Assembly: GCA_031308135.1 (NCBI GenBank)
Contig: JAHLJT010000631.1
Coordinates: 199,761,126 to 199,825,125, forward strand
Reading direction: 5' to 3'
Source: Acheta domesticus
Taxonomy: Eukaryota; Arthropoda; Insecta; Orthoptera; Gryllidae
DNA: 64,000 bases
Made by a program: the position numbers and the translations under genes. The notes under the pieces are model-generated. The model saw only the letters and a program-made list of their open reading frames with translations, had not been told where the DNA came from and searched no databases. Position 1 is the stretch's first letter; the number at the start of each line of letters is the position of its first letter. Below are positions 36,461 through 45,850 of this stretch, one piece after another.

Positions 36461-36704
36461 GAGGGTTCTGTGGAGTGAGGGGCCGTGTGGGAGACTCACG
36501 TTCCGGCCATCCATCTCCTCCCTCGGAGAAGATTACCTCAGCGCGGAGCCACGTGGAGGCGTCGCCGTACGTGAGTCGCGTCGCGGCCGCTACTCCACCG
36601 AGCGGGAGGCCGTACGGCCGCCACCGCCCCTCGCCCCGGCCCTCCACGCCACGGCGCTCGTTAGCCTCGGCGGCGGCGCGTGGGCGACACGCCGGCCGTG
36701 CCGT

Positions 36705-36707
36705 ACT

Positions 36708-36750
<43 letters not shown>

Positions 36751-37022
36751 TACCGCGACCGCCGCCGCCACCGCCGCCACCACCACCACCACCACCACCA
36801 CCACCACCACCACCACCACCACCAACACCGCCGCTACCGCTACCGCCACCGCCACCGCCACCGCCACCGCCACCGCCACCGCCACCGCCACCGCCACCGC
36901 CACCGCCACCGCCACCGCCACCGCCACCGCCACCGCCACCGCCACCGCCACCGCCACCGCCACCGCCACCGCCACCGCCACCGCCACCGCCACCGCCACC
37001 GCCACCGCCACCGCCACCGCCA

Positions 37023-37060
<38 letters not shown>

Positions 37061-37210
37061 GCCACCACCACCACCGCCACCGCCACCACCACCACCGCCA
37101 CCACCGCCACCGCCACCACCACCACCACCACCACCACCGCCACTACCGCGACCACTGCCACCGGTGCCGCCACCGCCGCCACCACCGCCGCCGCCACCGC
37201 CACCGCCACA
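36705..37210. repeat. Compound (CCG)n-(CCA)n-(CCGCCA)n array
   Basis: A CCG run (about 36708-36742) passes into a CCA run (about 36775-36823) and then into a hexamer array of ACCGCC units. The hexamers are perfect from about 36844 to 37041 (some 33 units), then mix CCA and CCG triplets to 37210. The three motifs share the CCN frame, suggesting expansion by slippage and single-base conversion between them. Confidence 0.95.
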
Positions 37211-37708
37211 GCCTCCGCCTGCTCGCCAGGTGGCCGCCCTCGCAGGAGGCAAGGCAGCCCTGACGTCAGCGCTGGTTTCTCCGCGGCGCGGAGCGGGACG
37301 GCCCCTGCCGGAACAGCGTCGGGCGCCGGATCCGGAAGCGACAGCTTCCAGGAGCCCTGCTCCACGCGGCGTCCGCCCGATCTCGCGGAATGCGAGCGGC
37401 GTGGCGTGACGCCGGCGGAGGGCGGAGGAAGAAGCGGGGCGGACGCGACGTGGGCGAAAGGTGCGACGGCGGGGGAGGGGCGGATGCTGGAGAAGTAGCG
37501 AGGGCGGCGGAAGCGGTTGTGGTTGTTCGTTCGCCCGGGAGGGTGTTCGCAGCGGAGCCGGAGGCGACACGGAGGATGCTGCGGGCGGCGGCGGAAGGGG
37601 CAGGGCATGCGGGTGGCAGGCGGAAGGCCGCGGGCGACAGCGGAGAGTAGCAGGAAGGGAACGGCTGGCCGCAGACAATGGTAGCGGCGCGGCGCTGGCT
37701 GTGGGCGG

Positions 37709-37877
37709 TGGGCGGCGCGGGCGGTGGGCGGCGCGGGCGGTGGGCGGCGCGGGCGGTGGGCGGCGCGGGCGGTGGGCGGCGCGGGCGGTGGGCGGCGCGG
37801 GCGGTGGGCGGCGCGGGCGGTGGGCGGCGCGGGCGGTGGGCGGCGCGGGCGGCGGGCGGCGGGCGGCGGGCGGCGGT
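37709..37877. repeat. 16-bp G-rich minisatellite with 7-bp tail
   Basis: Nine perfect copies of TGGGCGGCGCGGGCGG (37709-37852) are followed by about three CGGGCGG units. Each unit has two G-triplets on the + strand, so G-quadruplexes are likely. The G-rich strand is +, opposite to the C-rich array 500 bp upstream. Confidence 0.95.
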
Positions 37878-37980
37878 GGCGAGGGACAGGCAGCTCGCGC
37901 AGAACAGCGGTCAGCCTGCCTCTCTCGGACAGCAGACGGGTGGCGCCCGTTGGCTTTGGCGGGACCGAGTGAACGGAGAT

Positions 37981-39889
37981 GAATGTTGTGGTTCCGGGTC
38001 CTAAATGTCAGAGGTGTCTGTGCCAAAAGTCGAAACAGACATAAAAGAATAATACTTTAGGGAATCGTGAATAACGTCGAGGTCAGTCTGGCCGTGACTA
38101 TAAAAGAAAGTTGAAAGTGGAAGTTATTTGAGACGTTAGAAATATCTCAAGAATACAAAAGTTTCTCATAGACGTCATAAAAATTTCGTCTCAAAGAAAA
38201 CTGAAACCGTATTGAAGTAGAAACAAGTTGTATTGTCTGTGTAGTTGTTATAAAGAATGGAAATACGCGAAAAGAAATGCATTTGAAGAACAACGAGTAA
38301 ATTTTATTTTCAAAGTAAAGAAGCTCTTTCCTGCTTATTTTTTCTCACAGCTGAGTATCACTCATAACGAGGTTCATTTATCGATTTGCTTAGATAAACT
38401 TAAATTGCTTTCCATTTTAGTTTCTTCTCCTTCTGCATTCTTTTTATTGTCATCGTAACAAGTAATGCCTATACAACTGTAAAATATATGTATGATGCAA
38501 AAGTATTTATAACAAAGCTATTTATTTAATTTGTGTATTTCATTTTCAAAATATTACATCATTCATTCTGGGTAACTTTCCTTAAATTGTATCCCACAAA
38601 TAAATTATTTTAATTATCCACTGGAAATTGGTTGAAAAGATTTTCCTGTCAAATCCATCCATTAATATTTCCTGCTATTGAAAATCTTTATTATGCTAGG
38701 CTAATGGCACTTTGGCTGATCAAACATACTTATCTAAACATTTTTAACGGGAAGGAAATGATGAAAACACACTTCTTCTGAATCTTGAATGAATTGATTC
38801 TAGTTTGCATATGCGCGTACAAACATCACATCCCTCTGAGTGAAAATATTTAAAGCTATCCTGCGACTGAATGAGATATCGGACTAACAAACTGTCGGTT
38901 ATTGTTTACTGCGGCTTTTTAAAATTGCAGACATCATAGATTTCCTTCAATATTTATTCTTTTTGTTTTATTGAAAATTTCATCATACACGTTTTCTTTT
39001 CTGCCTTTCGAAATATAGGACAAATTCGCATAAGTTGCTTTCATTTTTTGTTTTGTACAATTTGTTTTTTAATCATCTGTTTATTCTCCAAATTATCGTA
39101 GAAACAACGTACATTCACTTTCAACCTTCATTTCCAACGTCTCTTGTGAAATTATTTACTTTCTCTGTCACGTTCACTCGTCTCCAGAATGTAATGAGTG
39201 GATTATTGGTGTAAATTACACCTCATGAGTTCTGCGTGATTTACTCTTAATGACTGTGAATTCCCCTCTTATCCTGTACGATACCAACAGTTTTTCGATG
39301 AGAATTTCCAACATGGTTACGGTATTTCCTTCCACTTCCTCTCGAATCAATGAAACTGAAGAAGTGACAAGAGGGCAAAGATCAGAAACGAGCGTACGTC
39401 TTTGATAGTGAGGACCTTTCTCCAAACGAGTCATTCTAGGGAAATATTCCGCCGTCCTATTGTAAAAACCATTTACATCAAGAAGCTCACACTTCACATT
39501 AAGAACGGAAAATATTTTTTTTTATATAGAGCGCTAAAACGGTCAGTTTTACCAACTTTATGTATTAAATGTAGATGGCAAAAAAATGTTTTTCATCTTG
39601 AATTGCATTAAAAAAATCGTCGAAAAATGTGATTTCCTCAATAGGGCGACCATATACAGTTCTTCAAATGAGCAACGACCGAGTTCATGCTGGCGGCAGA
39701 GAGGAACTACATACTTTTTATTACTTTCGAAAAACCTAAATTTAACACAACGTTCAGCTTTCCTTACTATTCTTGCCGAGAAGAATAATTAATGTGGGAA
39801 TTCAGTTTTATCCTTTCAGTCTTTAGTATTACACAGAACAGCACTCCGGAGCAGAAGAGATTACCCGCTATGTGGTGCACAATGTCTTC
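37981..39889. other. AT-rich non-coding DNA
   Basis: No gene, RNA or repeat was recognised. Confidence 0.55.
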
Positions 39890-40035
39890 TCGCGGCAGTG
39901 GGCGTGCAGTGTGCGGTTGCCGCCCACTTCGTGAGCGTCGCCGCCGCCGCCGCTCCGCTCCACGCCACGCCGCGCCACGCCGCGCCGCGCCACGCCGCGC
40001 CGCTGCGGGCGCCACAGAGCGGGACGGCTCGAGCC
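39890..40035. repeat. GC patch with CGCCACGCCGCGC repeats
   Basis: A short GC-rich block holds CGCCGC runs and then imperfect GCCACGCCGCGCC units (about 39955-40008). A related CGCGC pentamer run lies at 53.2 kb. Confidence 0.75.
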
Positions 40036-40376
40036 AGAAGAGTTTCGAGAGATGCTGAAAACGGCGAGAAGGCGTGTAGAAGTGAACAGGAAGCAGAGAA
40101 TAAATATATCGTGCTCACTCCCACAGGAGATTTAAAGGATGTTGAGCAAAGAAACCCGTGAAGAAAGAAGTTGTTTGTAAGGAAGAAAATGCGTGTTTTG
40201 AAATTTTGACATGGATAATTTTGATATATTTTTCTAAAATATTCGAAATATTTGCAACTTTTGTAAATATAATTGTTTTTTGTCATGAAAGATTTGTCCC
40301 TGAATATGTTATATTCGCGGGTAATTCATTACGACACAACGCACAAGTCGTCACTTAACAAAACGAAGTTTCTTGT
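40036..40376. other. AT-rich spacer
   Basis: Nothing was recognised before the SINE target duplication. Confidence 0.5.
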
Positions 40377-40388
40377 TATAATCAATAT
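40377..40388 (+). repeat. Target-site duplication, SINE-A copy 3 (left)
   Basis: TATAATCAATAT matches TATAATAAATAT at 40945-40956 in 11 of 12 positions. Confidence 0.8.
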
Positions 40389-40944
40389 TGATTGATTGTG
40401 ATTCCGGGTGCGTCAACTACAGAGGTCGTTATTCCCGTAAGTGTAGTGCGTGATTTTTTCCTCGGGAGGTGGCGGTGATATTTTCCCCGCCGGATGGCGA
40501 GATCCGGCGCCAACCTCCCTCCGACTAGCGGGTTTTCCCCTCAACCAGTGGTCTCCCATCAGCGAGGCACCGCCCCAGCCGCGACGAGCTCTAAGCATCC
40601 GATTGGTATCCCGGCATGTGTGGTAGTGTAGTGCATGTTAGTGTAAGTGTGTGTATAAGGGGTGAGGCTTGGACAAAGAAGAGGAAGGAAAGACGCGCGG
40701 TCAGTGGCACGTTTGTTAGGGTACTGCACCGGCGTTCGCCTGGTGTTGATCGGAGAAACCACAGAAAACTACCGATCAGAGCAGCCAGTTGCTAGAATTC
40801 TCCTCCAGGCAGCGAGCCCGACCTAGCTGACAAGCTAGTGTCGAAAATCCTGCCGCAGTCGTGACTCGAACCTAGGACCACAGAAAACTACCGATCCGAG
40901 GGACTGCTGTGACATCAGTTGATGCACTGGGCCATCTCTCCCGG
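40389..40944 (-). mobile_element. SINE family A, copy 3 (full length, 556 bp)
   Basis: On the minus strand the copy begins CCGGGAGAGATGGCCCAGTG (A-box region), has a B box GGTTCGAGTCA (plus-strand 40862-40872), runs through a body of about 450 bp and ends in a short CAAT-type tail. It is homologous throughout to copy 4. A 12-bp target duplication with one mismatch flanks it. Between its A and B boxes is an extra segment that duplicates an internal 20-mer (see findings), which lengthens the head beyond tRNA spacing and may have silenced it. It is unusually long for a SINE and has no coding capacity. Confidence 0.93.
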
Positions 40945-40956
40945 TATAATAAATAT
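40945..40956 (+). repeat. Target-site duplication, SINE-A copy 3 (right)
   Basis: TATAATAAATAT pairs with 40377-40388 (one mismatch). Confidence 0.8.
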
Positions 40957-41405
40957 TCAACGTGCTCTTGATTACTGGCACTCTTCTAGATAAACTTTTC
41001 TTTTTCATTTTGATATTGTCGACGAGAAAAAAATAATTGAAACGACTCCATAAAGCGTATTACTTTCGTTCGATAAGTGGTTCGTTCGTAAACTGTCTTA
41101 ACAAAGCAACGAAAAGAGTCTTCTTGATCCGCATGGCATGGTCAGGACGTGCATTGGACGTTAATTAAGAGTTTCAGCAGTAATTCTCAGAGAGGACACT
41201 AACGAGGCAGTCTTGTTCTAAGGCGGCTAGAGGTACACAACTTTGTCTGTGAAGATCAAAGAACGATTGAGCATGTCTAAGAGAAAGAAGAATAACCTCA
41301 TGTCAATATTACAGTACTTCCTCAAAAGAGCTTCCCTATCTCCTCGTAATATGTTTAAACCTATGTCTACCTGACGACAATGAATGATTTCGCCTAAGAA
41401 TCGTT
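40957..41405. other. Spacer between two SINE-A copies
   Basis: About 450 bp of mixed, mostly AT-rich sequence with nothing recognised. Confidence 0.5.
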
Positions 41406-41417
41406 GACTGTTTAGAT
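41406..41417 (+). repeat. Target-site duplication, SINE-A copy 4 (left)
   Basis: GACTGTTTAGAT is repeated exactly at 41975-41986. Confidence 0.9.
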
Positions 41418-41974
41418 TAATTGCTTTTTAGTGATCCCGGACGCGTCTACTACTGAGGATTAGTCCCGTAAATGCAGTGCATGTTTTTTCATCGGGAGGT
41501 GTCTGTGATCTTCCCCCTCTGGAGGGGAGGTCCGGCGCAGTCCTACCGTCGACCAGCGGGGTTTTACTCATCCAGGAATCTCCCACCAGCGGGGCACCGC
41601 CCTAGCCGGGTACAAGCTCTAAGTCCCTGACGCGCTGTCTTGGCAAGTGTTGTAGTGTAGTGCATGTGAGTGTAAGTGCGTATAAGTAAGGGATGGAGAT
41701 AGGACAAGGGAGAAGAAGGAAAGATGGCACGCGGTCCGAAGCCCGTTTGTTAGGATACTGCTCTGGCTTTCGCCTGGTGTCGATCGGAGAAACCACGGAA
41801 AACTATCGATTTGAGCTGCCGGCCGCTAGAATTCTCCTCTAGACAGCGATAGAATTCTACTTGTCTGACAAGCTAGTGTCGAAAATCCTGCCACCGTCGG
41901 GACTCGAACCGAGGACCTCTCGGTCAGAGGGCCTGCAGTGACGTCAGTTGATGCCCTGAGCCATCTCTCCCGGC
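41418..41974 (-). mobile_element. SINE family A, copy 4 (full length, 557 bp)
   Basis: This is the best-preserved copy and the reference for the family. On the minus strand it reads GCCGGGAGAGATGGCTCAGG, with an A box TGGCTCAGGG (plus-strand 41954-41963) and a canonical B box GGTTCGAGTCC (41900-41910) about 44 bases on. Such a tRNA-like promoter would be transcribed by RNA polymerase III. The body is shared with the other three copies; the 3' end is TTAATTGCTTTTTAGTG-like in reverse. A perfect 12-bp target duplication flanks it, the hallmark of LINE-assisted insertion. Confidence 0.95.
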
Positions 41975-41986
41975 GACTGTTTAGAT
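41975..41986 (+). repeat. Target-site duplication, SINE-A copy 4 (right)
   Basis: GACTGTTTAGAT is identical to 41406-41417. Confidence 0.9.
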
Positions 41987-41989
41987 GTG

Positions 41990-42332
41990 CAGCTGTTACG
42001 TGTACGGTGTAATAAGTGCGACCGTCGCGCTCCGAAGCGGAACTCGAGCGGCGCGGCGCCGGAGGAAGACCTTCGGCGGCGACGCGCCAGACGGCCGGGG
42101 GCTCTTGAGGCTGCGAAGCACGTCGATGGAAAGGAGAGCTGACGTCGGAAGAGAGATCACGGCAGGCGGAATCGCTGGCTGTCCGGGTAGCGAGTGGCGT
42201 AAGAGCGAAGCGCGGAGGCGGAAGGCGGGAGACACGCGTGAGTTAGCACGCGTGCGCGCGCACGGGGGCAGCGAAGGACGACACCGCCGCGGCTTTCGCT
42301 CGCTTAAAGAGATGCGTGCGCGCGGACGAAGG

Positions 42333-42391
<59 letters not shown>

Positions 42392-42440
42392 AGGAAGCGC
42401 CGCTCGCTTTTCGCTTTTTCCAAGGACCGCGCGAGAGAGT
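41990..42440. other. CpG-rich patch
   Basis: A GC-rich block begins right after the SINE target duplication. A + strand open frame of 224 codons (41985-42659) crosses it, but its middle is a GGC run and I recognise no domain. A GCGTGAGTTAG donor-like site lies at 42238. A promoter with a first exon is possible but not supported. Confidence 0.45.
42333..42392. repeat. (GGC)n microsatellite
   Basis: About 20 pure GGC triplets, G-rich on the + strand. Confidence 0.97.
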
Positions 42441-42734
42441 GATTTGCATCTGCCTCATTGGAATACGATCTGCTTGCTTGGTAGTTTGCTGAAGGGATTT
42501 CGTGTGCCGTCATGCTTTCACACGGCGAGTGTTCCGGGAGTTATCCTCACTATATCCTTCGTGTTTGCTCTTAAATCGACATGCCGCACTATCCTGATTA
42601 CGGTTTTTCTGGGTATACTTAATAGCTTCCGGGAGGTGTATGTCGGGATGCTCCTCTGATGTGCTACTCCAGGAGTAAATGTAAATTTTGGCCCTCGCTA
42701 TTTTAATACACTCAATAATGTAAGATATGTGTGT
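42441..42734. other. Mixed DNA, possible old retroposon body
   Basis: It precedes the retroposon 3' end below and may be its eroded body, but no reverse transcriptase or tRNA-like motif could be read. Confidence 0.3.
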
Positions 42735-42804
42735 GGTTGGGTGGAAGAGTGCGGGCAGTGCCACGCCGTTAATAAAGACATTGTTGCTGTTGTTATTATT
42801 ATAT
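42735..42804 (+). mobile_element. Retroposon 3' end with (TTG/TTA)n tail
   Basis: GGGTGGAAGAGTGCGGGCAG followed by GCCGTTAATAAAGACATTG and a TTGCTGTTGTTATTATTA tail matches the layout at 21812-21910. The conserved TTAATAAA(A)GACA just before a triplet tail suggests that the two are 3' ends of one retroposon family. Confidence 0.6.
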
Positions 42805-44652
42805 TAATTGATTTGAGATTCAGTGATTTGGATATGACTGTATCCGTTTACATTTAGAATTTTGAGTTCGAAATCTCGACGTGGCATGGATATTTTCACT
42901 TTGTGATTGCGGCACAGAAAGCAAGAGCGAAATGCCAAATGACATGTTTAATATTATTTAATTCACTAGTCATTTTTTCAAGTAGAATGCCAATTTTCAA
43001 TATTCTTGTAAGTTGTTGCCATAGTTTACTTTCTGATTGTTTTATTTATGTTTGATTTTGCTGTTTTCGAAAAAATCACATTCTAACGGTGGAAATGGTC
43101 TGAATATTTATTCACCTGAAGAGTACAAGTTGACTTTGCGTCTTGAAAATTCGAAAGAGTGGAATGGAATGTCAAAACAACCAAATAATATTTCTCAGTT
43201 TTACATTATATTTTGGAAAGGGGGGTCAAAGAACACTAATTAATTGTAGCAATTTAAGAAGCTTCAAAGGAATTTATCAATTTAAATTTAGCACCGAAAG
43301 GTTGTCCACACCCCGTGGCAAATCGATGCAATCGCGCAGATAGCACAATCGATTCGAAATAGCAGAAGGAAGAAATCTTGACAGGTACTACGAATAAGTC
43401 TCCCAGGATGAACGGGACAGAGATCCGTGAGAAATCCTATTGGCAAAACATTGGGAAGAAGGGACATCATGGAATTAAAAAGTTTCTTTTCGGTGAAAAT
43501 ATATCGACAGCCAGGAAGATGTCGATCGGAAGTAGGGGCAATTTGTAGGAGGAAATGCTCTTCCGAGAAGATTGCATGTAATAGTGTGCTAGGAGGAAAG
43601 GAATAAGGCGAATGAAACGTGACATTCCAATATAAGAAACTCATGACGCTGTGAACGTCAGCGATTCTGTCCAGGACCGAAGCCGAAATTCAAAAGAGAA
43701 ATGTTAGAAGTATAAATACTCGTGTGTTGTCTTCATTGTTTCGACGTTTACTGACCTCTATCATTACTGTACAATATTAGTTGCGGATGTAGATAGTCTT
43801 AACATATCGTCTAATTCATTTAAAGAAATATTTATCTTCCAAGAACTTTCCATATGACTTATAAGTATGGTAGATAGAAAAGCAGATGCGTAATTTTAAT
43901 GGTTGTGCGCCCAAGTGGCGAACACAAAGAAATATTGGAGTCACGCAACTCTTATTCCACCACCGCCGAGAATCAATGTAAAATTTGTCTTTTGTAGTTT
44001 TCTGTTGACGTGGCCAAGTAATAACACTACAACTGCAATGTTTTGATACTTTTAGAAGACTAATGCAGTCTCCACTCGAGGCCGTCAAAGATGAAGAACA
44101 GACACAAAATGAAAAGGAAGATTTCGCTGTATTTCTGCTTCCCCAAAACATCGAAAGGGTTCTTAGGGAGTGTACACACGCCTTACAGTTATTGCAGGGG
44201 CTGGGCTCGGAAAGCGTGGCCCAGCGAGGGTGTTAAGTCCACGCTGCGTTGGAAGAAACGAAAATAAACAAAAAACAAAGAGGGGGAACTTCTTGCGAAC
44301 TCACGAACACAAGTAGATACACGAAAGTGAAAGAGGTGAAAATAAAAGCATGGAAACAAACTGTTTGTTCTTAGCTGCATGTCTACCTCGCTCCCAACCA
44401 GAGTACTTTCATGACTGTGCCAGAAAGTCCGAGGATGAGAGAGCTCAAAGGGCTGTTCTAGAAAACGGTATAAACAGCGGCGGAGTATAATTTCTGTCCT
44501 CGTAAAATTCTAGTTGTTTGTATACAAACTGCGCTTACGGCTAGTGCCTTGAGAACGAAAGTGCCTCGATTCGATATATATTGTAAGGAAAAACGTAGGA
44601 ACGTAAGGGCAATCAGAACCATAGATGATATAATAATAGTGATGGCAAAATT
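42805..44652. other. AT-rich non-coding DNA
   Basis: No gene was recognised. A 118-codon minus-strand frame at 43644-43288 has no recognisable domain. Confidence 0.5.
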
Positions 44653-44840
44653 AATAATAATAATAATAATAATAACAAGAAGAAGAAGAAGGACGAGGAG
44701 GTGTAGAAAGAAGTTTAGGAGGGGAAGGACAAGGCGAAGCAGGAGGGGAAGAACGAGGAGAAATAGGAGAGGAAGAATGAGGAGAAGCAGCAGCAGTAGA
44801 AGCAGTAGGGGATCAAGGAGGATGCGAAGAAATCTAAAGG
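44653..44840. repeat. (AAT)n-(AAG)n purine-rich tract
   Basis: An AAT array (about 44653-44678) passes into AAGAAG and then a long, irregular AGGAG/AGAAG purine run to about 44840. The Arg-rich + frame and Leu-rich minus frame through it are by-products. Confidence 0.9.
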
Positions 44841-44867
44841 GTGCAAAACGCTTCAGTCGCGTCCACC

Positions 44868-45315
44868 GTTTGCACGTCCGCTCTCGCATCCTTTCCCGCC
44901 TTCCCCTCGGACACCTCCCCGGTTGCGCACCGCGTGCGGGCGGCGCGGCGCCGGCGCTGGCGTCGAGCGGCGCGCCGCGGCGCGGCGTGCGTGGGCCCGG
45001 GGGCGCGCCTCCGCGGGCGGCGCGGCGCGGTGCGGTGCGGTGCGGTGCCGCGCAGCGCAGCGCCACGCCGCGCCCGGTCGAGCCGGCAGGCGGGCAGGCG
45101 GGTAGAACGAGGAGCGCTGCGGGCGCGCGCGGGGGGGGAGCGGCCTCCGCGGAGCCTTGAGTGGCGCCGCCGCCGCCGGAGGTATGCCAATGCCGCCGCA
45201 TTGAAATGAGCGCGCGCCGCCGAGCCTCGGAAGGAAGGCGGCCGTTGCGGCGGCGCGCGCGGGAAGCCCGCGTTCCGTTTCGGGGGCGGAGCCCGGACCC
45301 TGCCCGACGAGAGGT
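44868..45315. other. CpG-rich patch
   Basis: A 450-bp GC-rich block with GCGGTGCGGTGCGGTGC at 45028 and CGCAGCGCAGCGCCACGCCGC at about 45050. Four long overlapping frames on both strands (up to 286 codons) come from low stop-codon density. No splice-bounded exon was identified. Confidence 0.55.
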
Positions 45316-45403
45316 CACAGGTTGGAATGGCGGATTTCGAGAGGACCAACAGTCCCCAAACGTTGGTTGTGCCTTGAAAAAAAAAATGATATTGAGACTT
45401 GAG

Positions 45404-45643
45404 CAGTGTTGTCAAGGTCGATTCCATGAGCGGGAGTCCGTGGCACGAGTGCCACGACGAAATCGCCCCTCCACGCAGTTCATCACCCTGCCACCAGAGG
45501 CGCCATCCCTATTGTAAAACGGCGGGGTTACTACTACTCGTAATAGTACCCTTTCCCTACGCTAGTTGCGCAGAGAAGCTCATGGCATGCTACGGTGCCA
45601 CGACGCGTGCCGCAGCTACCAGTGGAAGACCTTGACACCACTG
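45404..45643 (-). mobile_element. hAT-like MITE, copy 2 (240 bp)
   Basis: The element starts CAGTGTTGTCAAGGTC and ends GACCTTGACACCACTG. It matches the reverse complement of the element at 5200-5433 across its length, so the two lie in opposite orientation (strand given relative to copy 1). The flanks GACTTGAG and GACTAGAA agree in 6 of 8 positions, consistent with a decayed 8-bp hAT target duplication. It is non-coding. Confidence 0.87.
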
Positions 45644-45780
45644 GACTAGAATAACAGCTTTGGAAATAATCTGGACATAGTTGAAGAGGGCCGCGCAGAT
45701 CTTTACAACTCCTCATGAGAAATACTGTATATAAACACAATTTACTTTTGTTACCTTTCAATTTAACATAGAATTAAAAC

Positions 45781-45850
45781 TACAATAAAACCTCGTTAGC
45801 ACGAATTTTACCATAACACGAACTACTTCGGTACCGGCAAGGGATTACGG
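45781..45850 (+). mobile_element. Tigger/pogo-like terminal sequence
   Basis: TACAATAAAACCTCGTTAGC, then ACGAA and GGTACCGGCAAGGG, resembles the TA + CAGT(A/G)AAACCTCGTTA ends of pogo/Tigger elements, where the 'no signal / TTCGTAA' type sub-terminal repeats follow. The facing terminus was not found, so this is at most a fragment. A 28-codon frame (about 45984-46070) in the adjoining DNA is too short to call transposase. Confidence 0.4.

Larger units (their letters stand above)
36461..37980. other. 1.5-kb GC block built largely of tandem repeats
   Basis: This is one of the two largest GC-rich regions in the window, the other being the 58.6-60.1 kb block. Its order is unique CpG-rich sequence (36461-36704), compound C-rich microsatellite (36705-37210), CpG-rich unique sequence (37211-37700), then G-rich minisatellite (37709-37877). 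Open frames of 262-478 codons on both strands consist mostly of Gly, His-Arg, Ala-Thr or Ala-Val runs and are by-products of the repeats. Confidence 0.8.

Noticed and set aside
36475..38026. Open frames of 262-478 codons encoding poly-Gly, His-Arg or Ala-Thr runs
   Set aside because: They follow the CCG/CCA/CCGCCA arrays on both strands, with no domain and no splice signals.
41890..41974. Functional tRNA gene on the minus strand
   Set aside because: A and B boxes are present, but the segment is continuous with a 557-bp SINE flanked by a target duplication.
44458..45427. 286-codon minus frame with hydrophobic Leu/Ile stretch
   Set aside because: The Leu-rich part is the reverse of the purine tract and the rest is CpG-rich low-stop sequence, so an apparent membrane segment is not meaningful.
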